A stretch of 59,112 bases of DNA, taken from Eggerthellaceae bacterium (GTDB lineage Bacteria > Actinomycetota > Coriobacteriia > Coriobacteriales > Eggerthellaceae). Every line of letters starts with the position of its first letter. Positions within the stretch are counted from its first letter, which is position 1. The translations under genes and the position numbers were made by a program. Under the pieces are notes generated by a model. That model did not search any database. It was not told the origin of the DNA and saw nothing but the letters and a program-made list of their open reading frames with translations. Of this stretch, positions 25,417 through 32,947 are shown one piece after another. The DNA is taken from NCBI GenBank assembly GCA_017434045.1, contig JAFRGA010000086.1, positions 1 to 59,112 on the forward strand, in the 5' to 3' direction.

Positions 25417-26334
25417 CTATGACCGTACGAGAGGCCCCCACCTTCCATCAGGATAGCGGGCAAGAAGGCCGCTTGCCTCGGCCTCGACAAGCAGCTCCAT
25501 CAACATGGCATGAGCCCCATCGTTTGAAGAGCGCCGAGAGGCCATCGCGTAGAGTTCGTCCATGCTCATGGGCTGCGCTTGCGCTGCTGCGATAATCGGA
25601 TCGAGCTCGTCTTGACCTTCTTGCGCCCCCACCGCTGCTGGAGGGCGCATCAGCGCGCCGAACAGCCTGAACAGCACTTCCTCGAAACACTCGTCATCGA
25701 CGATGGGCACGGCTCCTTGGTATAGCAGGCGGTTGGACCCCCTCGATTGATCGGAGGTGATCGAGCCGGGCACGACGAGCACTTCCCTGCCGGCGTCAAG
25801 CGCCTCGTCGGCAGTGGAAAACGTTCCCGAGGGCAATCCGGCCTCCACGATGAGGACCGCTTCCGCAAGACCGGCAATCAGGCGATTCCGCTCGCGGAAC
25901 ATATGCGGCATGGAGTCGGTGTCAAAGGGACGTTCACTCACGATAGCTCCTCCCGCATCGACCACGCGCTGGAAAAGGGTGCGATGGCAAGCAGGGTACG
26001 GCTTGTCGCATCCGCCTCCCAGGAAGACGACCGTCTTGCCGCCAGCCTCCAATGCCGCCCGATGAGCCTCCGAGTCGCAACCACGTGCGCCACCCGAGAT
26101 GATGAGCACGCCCTTCTCGGCGGCTAGCCGCGCGAAACGATGCGCACAACCCAAGCCGTAGGGCGTCGCCTTCCGGGCTCCGATGACGGCTAACCCGGGA
26201 ACGAGGACACCTGGATCGCCGATACCGTACAACGCACCAGGAGGGTCCGGCGTGTTCCTCAGCTGCTCGGGATACACTTCGCTGTAGAAATCCAATACGA
26301 ACCGCTCACCTCGAATCGGCTTTTGACAGCTCAT
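25417..26334 (-). CDS. dprA: DNA-processing protein DprA
   Basis: Loads RecA on incoming single-stranded DNA in natural transformation. The 305-residue product has the Rossmann-like core GLAVIGARKATPYG, then GVLIISGGARGCDSEAHRAAL, RERNRLIAGLAEAVLIVEAG, SGTFSTADEALDAGREVLVVPG and QSRGSNRLL. The C-terminal winged-helix part looks degenerate but present (about 240-305). Its ATG overlaps the comM stop as TAATG. The N-terminal SAM-like domain common in DprA is short or absent. Confidence 0.94.
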   Translation of the reverse strand: MSCQKPIRGERFVLDFYSEVYPEQLRNTPDPPGALYGIGDPGVLVPGLAVIGARKATPYGLGCAHRFARLAAEKGVLIISGGARGCDSEAHRAALEAGGKTVVFLGGGCDKPYPACHRTLFQRVVDAGGAIVSERPFDTDSMPHMFRERNRLIAGLAEAVLIVEAGLPSGTFSTADEALDAGREVLVVPGSITSDQSRGSNRLLYQGAVPIVDDECFEEVLFRLFGALMRPPAAVGAQEGQDELDPIIAAAQAQPMSMDELYAMASRRSSNDGAHAMLMELLVEAEASGLLARYPDGRWGPLVRS

Positions 26335-27833
26335 TAGCCCACCCCATCCCTAATCCTGAACGCGAGCGCCTCGCAAAGGTCCTCCTTGCACACGTGCTTT
26401 CGCTGGGCGATATCGGCAACCGTACGCGCGACGGAGAGCGTCCTGACGATCGAACGTCCGCTCATGCGGTTCGCGCGCGCCATCCGCTCGAAGAACCGCG
26501 TATCGTCCTCGTTTAAATGGCATGACGCGATGACGTCCTGTGTCGTATGCAACTCACCTTCTTGCGATTTACGCCACGATGCGTACTCTCGCCCCAACAT
26601 GACGCCCTCGCGAAGTGCCTCCGAAGTGGTCCCTCCCTCTGGATTCAAGACATCACCCGGGGGAATCCGCTTCACGTCGATGTGAAGGTCGATACGGTCC
26701 ATCAGAGGCCCGCCAATCCTGTTCTGATAATCGTTGACCTGCTTCGCCGTGCAGGTGCATTCCCTATCGGGATCCCCGTAATACCCGCATGGGCAAGGGT
26801 TGCTCGCCGCTATGAACATGAATCTCGACGGGAACGTGACGTTTCCGTCTGCCCGCGAGATGTTCACATATCCCTGCTCAAGCGGCTGACGCATCTGCTG
26901 CAACACCCCCGCTTTGAACTCTGGGAGCTCATCCAGAAAGAGGATTCCCAAATGGGCCAGGGACATCTCCCCAGGACGTACTGGAGAACCACCGCCGATG
27001 AGCCCTGGCGCCGTCGCGGAATGATGTGGTGCCCTGAAGGGCCGTTGTCCCTCGAGAACCTTCGAGACGTTCTCGCCGGCTATCGAATGGATGAGCGCAA
27101 CCTGCAAGATCTCGTCTTCGTCAAGAGGAGGGAGGATCGTCGGCAGGCGCGCGGCAAGCATCGTCTTCCCAGAGCCGGGCGGACCCATCATCAGCAACCC
27201 ATGTGATCCTGCCGCGGCTATCTGAAGCGCGCGCTTCGCCACCTCGTTTCCCGAAACCTCCTTGTAGTCGAGGGGAGATTCGCATAGGGGCACTTGGGGA
27301 GTACCGATTGGAAGGAAGCGCCCTTCACGCAAATCCGCAAGGGAGTGGACCCCCTTCTGCCTGAGGCCTTCTATGGGGACCACGTCGTCGGCATCGATCG
27401 AGCAGCTGAGAGCGTAGCCCAAATCCCTCGCGCACAGCGCATAGGCGAGCATGCCCTTGATGGGCCTGACAACGCCCTCCAGCGACAATTCGCCCACGAA
27501 GAGCGCATCTCTGACGAACTCGGGATTGATTTGCCCCGTTGCAACGAGGAGCCCGACCGCTATCGCGAAGTCGAAGCCCGATCCCGCTTTTCGGATCGAG
27601 CTTGGGGCGAGGTTCACGAGCACGCGATCCCCCGGCATGGCGAATCCGGCGGTTTTGAGCGCGACGCGCACGCGCTCTCGTGATTCCTGGACCGCAGCGT
27701 CCACCATGCCCACCACGTTGAAGGCGGGCAAGCCTGACGTCACGGCGATTTCCACATCGACCGGTATCGCCTCCGCCCCGCGCAGGACGGCGCTTTTGAC
27801 CGAACATCTCCCAGGCACGGCTAGCAATCCCAT
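26334..27833 (-). CDS. comM: ComM/YifB family Mg-chelatase-like AAA ATPase
   Basis: ComM is a hexameric helicase promoting branch migration during transformation. The 499-residue product from ATG 27833 begins GRCSVKSAVLRGAEAIPVDV, an S5-like N-domain. The AAA module has Walker A GPPGSGKTMLAARLPTILPP, FLDELPEF (Walker B), and CNPCPCGYYGD cysteines. The C-terminal domain has FFERMARANRMSGRS. The frame to 28100 extends it artificially through the yraN gene. It overlaps yraN by 13 nt and dprA by 1 nt. Confidence 0.93.
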   Translation of the reverse strand: MGLLAVPGRCSVKSAVLRGAEAIPVDVEIAVTSGLPAFNVVGMVDAAVQESRERVRVALKTAGFAMPGDRVLVNLAPSSIRKAGSGFDFAIAVGLLVATGQINPEFVRDALFVGELSLEGVVRPIKGMLAYALCARDLGYALSCSIDADDVVPIEGLRQKGVHSLADLREGRFLPIGTPQVPLCESPLDYKEVSGNEVAKRALQIAAAGSHGLLMMGPPGSGKTMLAARLPTILPPLDEDEILQVALIHSIAGENVSKVLEGQRPFRAPHHSATAPGLIGGGSPVRPGEMSLAHLGILFLDELPEFKAGVLQQMRQPLEQGYVNISRADGNVTFPSRFMFIAASNPCPCGYYGDPDRECTCTAKQVNDYQNRIGGPLMDRIDLHIDVKRIPPGDVLNPEGGTTSEALREGVMLGREYASWRKSQEGELHTTQDVIASCHLNEDDTRFFERMARANRMSGRSIVRTLSVARTVADIAQRKHVCKEDLCEALAFRIRDGVG

Positions 27834-28312
27834 CCGAACGCGTTGACATAGTGTTTCACCATGGCGCGGTCGTCTTTCAACACGAGCAGCGCGATGACGT
27901 CGAAGCGAATAGGTATGTTGACCTCCCCGTAATCGCAGAGGTACCAGGCGGCGATCTTCTCGTACCTCGCCCGTTTCCTGGGCGTGACCGCTTCGGCTGG
28001 AAAGCCCTTTTGTATGCCCGTGCGCGTCTTGACCTCTACGAAGACGAGGGTGTCGCCCTGCCGGGCCACGATATCGGCCTCCCCTGCCGGGCAGACCCAA
28101 TTCCGCTCGAGGATCTCGTACCCTACGAATTCGAGATACCGTGCGGCAGCGGCCTCTCCCCGTCGTCCTAACTCCTTGTTCTTGACGCCTATACGCTCCG
28201 AATCGACATGGGCATCATCGTCGTGAGCGCTGTCATGCGGATACTCTTCGTATACGGCTCCTGGAACCACGTCTTCCCGCCAGCAGCCATCCATCGCGTC
28301 GTCGTTTAGCAT
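27821..28312 (-). CDS. yraN: YraN family (UPF0102) endonuclease-like protein
   Basis: The 163-residue product has a variable acidic N-terminus of about 45 residues, then NKELGRRGEAAAARYLEFVG and GEADIVARQGDTLVFVEVKTR, the PD-(D/E)xK-type core (E, D, ExK) of the Holliday-junction-resolvase-like fold. Function is unproven. AAGGGGG is 6 nt before the ATG at 28312, favouring it over 28330. Genomic order rnhB-yraN-comM-dprA is common. Confidence 0.9.
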   Translation of the reverse strand: MLNDDAMDGCWREDVVPGAVYEEYPHDSAHDDDAHVDSERIGVKNKELGRRGEAAAARYLEFVGYEILERNWVCPAGEADIVARQGDTLVFVEVKTRTGIQKGFPAEAVTPRKRARYEKIAAWYLCDYGEVNIPIRFDVIALLVLKDDRAMVKHYVNAFGWDC

Positions 28313-28510
28313 AAAGCCCCCTTTCAACATAGGGGAATGCTAGTAAACGAACCTTGCCCCGCAAGTCGACGTACGCTGACCTGCAATGAGCGCAGATTTA
28401 GCCAAAGCCGCCTCGCAATCTTATTCGTAATAGCTTGCGGCTGACCCGCCGTGCAACCTCACATGGCGCGGCGTATCGTCTTGCGTTAACGCGAACCGTT
28501 CAACAACTCG

Positions 28511-29299
28511 CTAGAAAAGGGTTTCCTGTAAGAACGACCTGCAAAAACTCTTACGGTGAATATCTGTGAGCCCATACGTCTCGATGGCTTTCAGGTGATG
28601 TGGAGAACCGTAGCCCTTGTTCTCATCGAAACCGTACTCGGGATAGGTTTCGGCCAAACTGCACATGAGGGCGTCTCGCCGCACCTTTGCCAGTATCGAG
28701 GCCGCGGCGATCGAGGCGCATTTCGCATCACCTTTCACGACGTTCACCTCGCGCTCGTCTATGTTGAGGGGATTGCCGTCGAGCAACACGATGTCGGGCC
28801 TTACACCTGCGCCCTCTATCTGCTCGATCGCGGTGCAGAAAGCCCTTCTGAGCGATGCCGTCATGCCGTTTCTGTCGATATCGGCCGGAGAAACGTATTG
28901 GACGGTGAAAGCCAGCGCGATTTCCTCGATTTGCGCGGCTATCGTCTCACGACGCTCGGGCTTTACCTGCTTCGAATCGTTCAAGCCCTCTATGAGGGGC
29001 TCTCGCGGCAAGACAACGGCCCCTACCGCCAAAGGCCCTGCAAGCGGTCCCCGCCCCACCTCGTCAAGGCCGACGATGACGGCATCGGGGCTCTCACCGG
29101 CAAGCTGGCGTTCGAATTCGTACAGGCCCGCAAGCCTATCTGCCTCCGCGCGCTCTGATTCGATCCTGCGACGCGCTGCCTCGAGGGCGTCGTGCACGCC
29201 TTTTCGCGTATCGGCAACAAGCGACCGCTCGAGTGCCGCGAATTCCTCCGCGTCAGCCTCTCTAAGCAGCTTGCGTATTTCCGCCACCGTCGTGAGCAT
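28511..29299 (-). CDS. rnhB: Ribonuclease HII
   Basis: Cleaves RNA in RNA-DNA hybrids and removes misincorporated ribonucleotides. The 262-residue product begins with about 70 helical residues, longer than average but seen in Gram-positive homologues, followed by VGLDEVGRGPLAGPLAVGAV (D and E), LNDSKQVKPE, VLLDGNPLNI (D), and KGDAKCASIAAASILAKVRRD (D). All four acidic active-site residues are present. Confidence 0.95.
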   Translation of the reverse strand: MLTTVAEIRKLLREADAEEFAALERSLVADTRKGVHDALEAARRRIESERAEADRLAGLYEFERQLAGESPDAVIVGLDEVGRGPLAGPLAVGAVVLPREPLIEGLNDSKQVKPERRETIAAQIEEIALAFTVQYVSPADIDRNGMTASLRRAFCTAIEQIEGAGVRPDIVLLDGNPLNIDEREVNVVKGDAKCASIAAASILAKVRRDALMCSLAETYPEYGFDENKGYGSPHHLKAIETYGLTDIHRKSFCRSFLQETLF

Positions 29300-29433
29300 G
29301 CATCCACGCCCTTCCAGACCCTTTTGCCTATGAGTCCATGGTAAACCAATTCTCGACATGGCGGGGTCGGGTGACCTGCCGCACGGCGGGGTATGTCAGA
29401 CGGGGCGGGATGGCGGCGGGACTATGACGGAAA

Positions 29434-29478
29434 GGGTGCGTCCCTTTGGCACGCCGAAGCTTATACGCAGACGCACCC
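29434..29478. repeat. Stem-loop upstream of the Nif11-like gene
   Basis: GGGTGCGTC (29434-29442) and GACGCACCC (29470-29478) form a 9-bp perfect stem with a 27-nt loop, about 35 bp before a TACAAT box (29514-29519). It could be a terminator-like end of something decayed or an operator for the small peptide gene. Confidence 0.4.
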
Positions 29479-29555
29479 AGGATCTTGGCAAGACAGTTCG
29501 TCATGCGATCACGTACAATGGGTAACGAAGGAATACCCGACGAGAGAGGACAACT

Positions 29556-29759
29556 ATGAACGCCAACGATCTGGACCCCAAGCTAATCGAGAAGGCGAGA
29601 GCCTGCAAGACGACAGAAGAGCTCACCGCGCTTGCCAAGGCCGAGGGCATCGAGTTAACCGACGAGCAGCTTGATGCTGCATCCGGCGGCGGTGAATGGG
29701 ACCACCCCTGCACGAACAAGAAGATTTGCCTTCAAGATTGTATGGGAAAGGGGGCATGA
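29556..29759 (+). CDS. Nif11-type leader peptide, putative RiPP precursor
   Basis: This 67-residue peptide starts at an ATG with AGAGGA 6 nt upstream. The leader LIEKARACKTTEELTALAKA, then EGIELTDEQLDAASGGG, matches Nif11-like leaders (alternating helices, ELTDEQLDA, double-Gly cleavage site). The core after the Gly-Gly is GEWDHPCTNKKICLQDCMGKGA: 22 residues with three cysteines, a charged stretch and a Gly-rich tail. Leader processing would need a C39 peptidase-type transporter, and modification would need a LanM, radical-SAM or cyclodehydratase enzyme; none is in the window. A TACAAT box lies at 29514-29519. It is transcribed opposite to rnhB and rplS. Confidence 0.7.
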   Translation: MNANDLDPKLIEKARACKTTEELTALAKAEGIELTDEQLDAASGGGEWDHPCTNKKICLQDCMGKGA

Positions 29760-29772
29760 ACTTCTGGTGACA

Positions 29773-29789
29773 AAGGGGCAGTCCCCCTT
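29773..29789. repeat. GGGG-CAGT-CCCC palindrome after the Nif11 gene
   Basis: AAGGGG and CCCCTT flank CAGTC, immediately downstream of the Nif11-like stop codon. The core resembles the GGGTCAGACCC palindromes elsewhere in the window. Confidence 0.5.
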
Positions 29790-29814
29790 AATGCGATTTC
29801 AGCAGCTTCCGGAA

Positions 29815-29843
29815 AAGAAAAGACCCGCCGTGAGGCGGGTCTT
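29815..29843 (-). terminator. rplS terminator
   Basis: A 9-10-bp stem (AAGACCCGCC with GGCGGGTCTT, loop GTGA) is followed on the minus strand by TTTTCTTTTCC. It lies 25 nt past the rplS stop. Confidence 0.85.
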
Positions 29844-29867
29844 GCCGAGTTTGCTGTTAGCCCAATC

Positions 29868-30215
29868 CTAGCGGAAGGACTTCTCCTTAATTTTCGCAGC
29901 CTTACCAACCTTCTTGCGCAGGTAGTACAGCTTGGCACGACGGACATCGCCACGACGGACGACCTCGATCTTGTCGATCTTCGGAGAATGAACCGGGAAC
30001 GTACGCTCGACACCAACGGAGAAGCTCACCTTGCGTACGGTGAAAGTCTCGCGGCTCGTGTGGCCATGACGACGGATGACATCGCCCTGGAAAACCTGGA
30101 TGCGCTCGCGGTTGCCCTCGGTGATACGATAGTGAACCTTGACGTTGTCGCCAACATTGAAATCGGGGATTTCCTGCTTCTTCTGCTGTTCCTCAATAGC
30201 GCGAATGATATCCAT
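29868..30215 (-). CDS. rplS: Ribosomal protein L19
   Basis: The 115-residue large-subunit protein at the 30S-50S interface. Signature segments: [64 protein letters not shown], ending in a basic tail. Monocistronic here, with a good promoter 70-95 nt upstream and its own terminator; trmD and rimM are not adjacent. Confidence 0.97.
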   Translation of the reverse strand: MDIIRAIEEQQKKQEIPDFNVGDNVKVHYRITEGNRERIQVFQGDVIRRHGHTSRETFTVRKVSFSVGVERTFPVHSPKIDKIEVVRRGDVRRAKLYYLRKKVGKAAKIKEKSFR

Positions 30216-30281
30216 TTTCGTTCCTTCTAGAGCTCTAAACCAAATCGGTTATTCGATAACTGTTTCCAGACGCGATTTGTT

Positions 30282-30310
30282 AGTATATCGCCAGTACACA
30301 TGCGATGCAA
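30282..30310 (-). promoter_or_regulatory. rplS promoter
   Basis: On the minus strand TTGCAT (30310-30305), exactly 17 bp, then TATACT (30287-30282), 66 nt from the ATG. The leader in between has no ribosomal-protein-leader structure I recognise. Confidence 0.75.
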
Positions 30311-30337
30311 GCGATAAAACCTTATGACGGAAAATAC

Positions 30338-30414
30338 ACAACCTAACGCCCGTGCGCTGCACCGGAGGGGTACATCTTGGGGTTGGGGCATCCCAACGCG
30401 CACGAGCGGGTTGT
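30338..30414. repeat. Imperfect inverted repeat between rplS and the heptad-repeat gene
   Basis: ACAACC...GCCCGTGCGC on the left pairs with GCGCACGAGCGGGTTGT on the right, enclosing about 40 nt that contain a second GGGTTGGGGCATCCCAAC hairpin. The 300-bp gap has no other features except the rplS promoter. Confidence 0.45.
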
Positions 30415-30516
30415 ATCCGCAAAGCTTCCATGCGCTTATGGCACCGCTACAGAGAACGCTTGTAGCGCGAGACTGCACCTAACCCTGCTCAAATAGGTCC
30501 CAATCAGACGTTAAGC

Positions 30517-32943
30517 TTACTCCTCAGCGGAAACCCCGTCCGTCTCGATGATGAACTTGACGCTTCCCTTCGTGCCCTCGGTAATGCCGGCGAAGTTGTT
30601 GTAGTCCTTGGCGGCGGCAGTTATGGCGTCCAAGCGATCCGCGAAAGGCAGGATGTCGTTGTCGATGCGGTCCGAGATTTCAGAAATGCCCTCGTCGTTG
30701 AACGTCTGCAGACCGTCGAGCAAGGTACCCGTGCCATCAGCTGCAGCTTGCGTACCGCTTTTGAGGGCCCCAAGGCCGTCATCGTACTGATGAAGGCTGT
30801 CTGCCAGCTTGTTGGAGCCTTCTGCTACCTGCTCCGCTCCACCTGCAACCGTGTCGATGCCCTCTACCAGGGCCGGGACTTGTCCGTTGAGTTCTCCAAG
30901 CCCGTCTGCAAGCTGGCTGGCTCCAGCGGCAGCGCCTGTTAGGCCCGTGCCCTTCTCCTTGTCGCCCTTGAGCTTGTTAGCGCCCGATTCAAGCGCATCG
31001 GCTCCGTAGAGCAGCGTGTCTTCCGTCTCGGAATCCCCGAGACCAGCAACTGCTTCTTCCTGTCCGGATTTCAGGGTTTGCAACCCACCCTTCAAATCGG
31101 TTTCAACACCGGAAGATACTGCTTGAATCCCGGTAATCGCCTGCCCAAGACCATCATCAACCGCCTGAGCCCCTCCAATGAGTTGATCGAGGCTTCTACC
31201 GTCTGCGGTTGCCGATTCAAGAGCAGATACGCCAGCGTCGGCACCGCCCTTTATCGAAGTCGCACCCTGCTCAATCGCTATAGCGCCTGCTTTAATCCCG
31301 TTCTCGCCTGTTGCGCCCTCCACAATATCGTTGTTGAGACCTTTGGCTTCCCCCAATGCTTGCTTGGCGGCATCTATAGCTTCCTTGTCGTGGCCTTCGC
31401 TTTTAATGCCTTCCAAAGCCGTCAATGCCTCCTCGATATATTGCGTCGACCCAGTGGCGGCATTCTCTATACCATCTGCGCCTACAGCAATGGCGCTTGC
31501 CCCATCCGCCAGTTGCTGAGCACCATCCGAGACTTCGCTAAGCTTACCTTTCATCTCAAGTAACTGGTCTTTCATATCGCTGACACCGCCAGCAATCGCC
31601 TGCGCGCCAGCTTGAAGGGCAGTCAGGCCTGGATTGCTCTCGGATCCATCACCCACAACTTGCGAAAGCCCACCTACGACTGCGTCTGTGCCAGTGATGA
31701 GCTTATCGGTTCCAGCTACGGCGCTTTCCATGCCACCTTTAAGCTTCACCAAGCCTTCACCGAGCGAACCCGCACCGCTCTCAAGCGCCTCTGCGCCTTT
31801 CACCGCATCAGGCAGTCCGTCGGCTAATGCGCTCGAACCATCAGCCAGAGCCTTAACCCCATCGGGAAGGGCTGCAGTAGAGTCCTTCATCGTGCCCATG
31901 CCCTTCGAAAGCTCGTCGGCACCGCCCGCTAGCTTGTCCGCACCTGCTGCAAGCTTGCCACTCGCAACCTTTGCGCTCTTGGCGCCGGAAGCCAGCTTGT
32001 CAAGCCCGTTCTTCAAATCGCCCGTGCCATCGAGTATCTTGCCCATCGCGTCGGTGAGCTCGCTCGAAGCGTCCTTGAGCTCGCTCGTGTCGAGGTCACT
32101 CGTATCGAGCCCTTCCATGAGGCCTGCAGTCGCTATCGTTAACGAGGTCTTCAGCTCGAAATCGGTAACATCTGCAGTGACCTCGAAGTAGTCGGGTATG
32201 TCGAAATCCTTCGCGATATTTCCGAGGCTCTTCTGCAAACCGGGCACCGCATAGCCTGCCACGATGAGCCGATCGCCATCGTCGATGATCTTGCCGTTCA
32301 CCACCTCGGCGTTCTTGAAGGAATCGTTATCGAACAGCATGGCCGTGATGAAGGTGAACGGCACGTAGAGCGTTTCGTCTTTGCCGTTTATCTGGGCTTT
32401 CACCGTAGCCGTGTTCTCGTAATCGAAGCGTATCTTCAACTTGCCCGACGCGCCGACGACCTTGTCGTAAGGAACTTTCTGACCGTCGAGGAAGAACGAG
32501 ACCCTGACGGAGACAGGCGCCTCTTTCGAGGTGCGCCCCTTGTAGAAGACGTCCTTGCCCAAGGTGTCCCACACCATGGAATCGCCTGAGCCGGTGAAGC
32601 TGTTGTCCCCCTCGGTGTTCTCGATATCGCTCAGCACCGACGAATCGGCCAGCTGCTTGTCTCCTGACGGGTTCTTGAGGACCGTGGAAACCTCGGCACT
32701 CTTCACCGATCCATCGGGGTTTGCAAACAGGTACACGGTCTCGGACTTCTCTTTCGCCACGGGAGCGCTGTATACGCGCTTCCCCGTCGAGGCGGTGGCT
32801 GACTCACCCGTTGAAGCCTCTTTCGAGCTCCCGGATTCGTCATCTGCCAAAGCCGCTTGCGGTGCCAATGCGAGGCTGCACAATGCGGCGAATGCGAACG
32901 AGTAGCCTATCGAGGTCGTCAGTTTCTTGGGATTGAACTTCAT
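30517..32943 (-). CDS. Exported X-X-X-Leu-X-X-Gly heptad-repeat protein
   Basis: The 808-residue product has an N-terminal signal peptide (hydrophobic SIGYSFAFAALCSLALAPQAALADD, cleavage after the last ALA near residue 34). Residues about 300-770 are dominated by L/I-x-x-G heptads with A, S, D and K (LAAGADKLAGGADELSKGMG), which form long coiled coils, as in YhgE/Pip-type and MMPL-associated accessory proteins. No membrane helix other than the signal is evident, so it is probably secreted or held by the exporter. The start is 4 nt after the MMPL stop (ATG 32943), indicating coupling. Function is inferred: a wall-facing partner of the exporter. Confidence 0.75.
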   Translation of the reverse strand: MKFNPKKLTTSIGYSFAFAALCSLALAPQAALADDESGSSKEASTGESATASTGKRVYSAPVAKEKSETVYLFANPDGSVKSAEVSTVLKNPSGDKQLADSSVLSDIENTEGDNSFTGSGDSMVWDTLGKDVFYKGRTSKEAPVSVRVSFFLDGQKVPYDKVVGASGKLKIRFDYENTATVKAQINGKDETLYVPFTFITAMLFDNDSFKNAEVVNGKIIDDGDRLIVAGYAVPGLQKSLGNIAKDFDIPDYFEVTADVTDFELKTSLTIATAGLMEGLDTSDLDTSELKDASSELTDAMGKILDGTGDLKNGLDKLASGAKSAKVASGKLAAGADKLAGGADELSKGMGTMKDSTAALPDGVKALADGSSALADGLPDAVKGAEALESGAGSLGEGLVKLKGGMESAVAGTDKLITGTDAVVGGLSQVVGDGSESNPGLTALQAGAQAIAGGVSDMKDQLLEMKGKLSEVSDGAQQLADGASAIAVGADGIENAATGSTQYIEEALTALEGIKSEGHDKEAIDAAKQALGEAKGLNNDIVEGATGENGIKAGAIAIEQGATSIKGGADAGVSALESATADGRSLDQLIGGAQAVDDGLGQAITGIQAVSSGVETDLKGGLQTLKSGQEEAVAGLGDSETEDTLLYGADALESGANKLKGDKEKGTGLTGAAAGASQLADGLGELNGQVPALVEGIDTVAGGAEQVAEGSNKLADSLHQYDDGLGALKSGTQAAADGTGTLLDGLQTFNDEGISEISDRIDNDILPFADRLDAITAAAKDYNNFAGITEGTKGSVKFIIETDGVSAEE

Positions 32944-32947
32944 GCAA

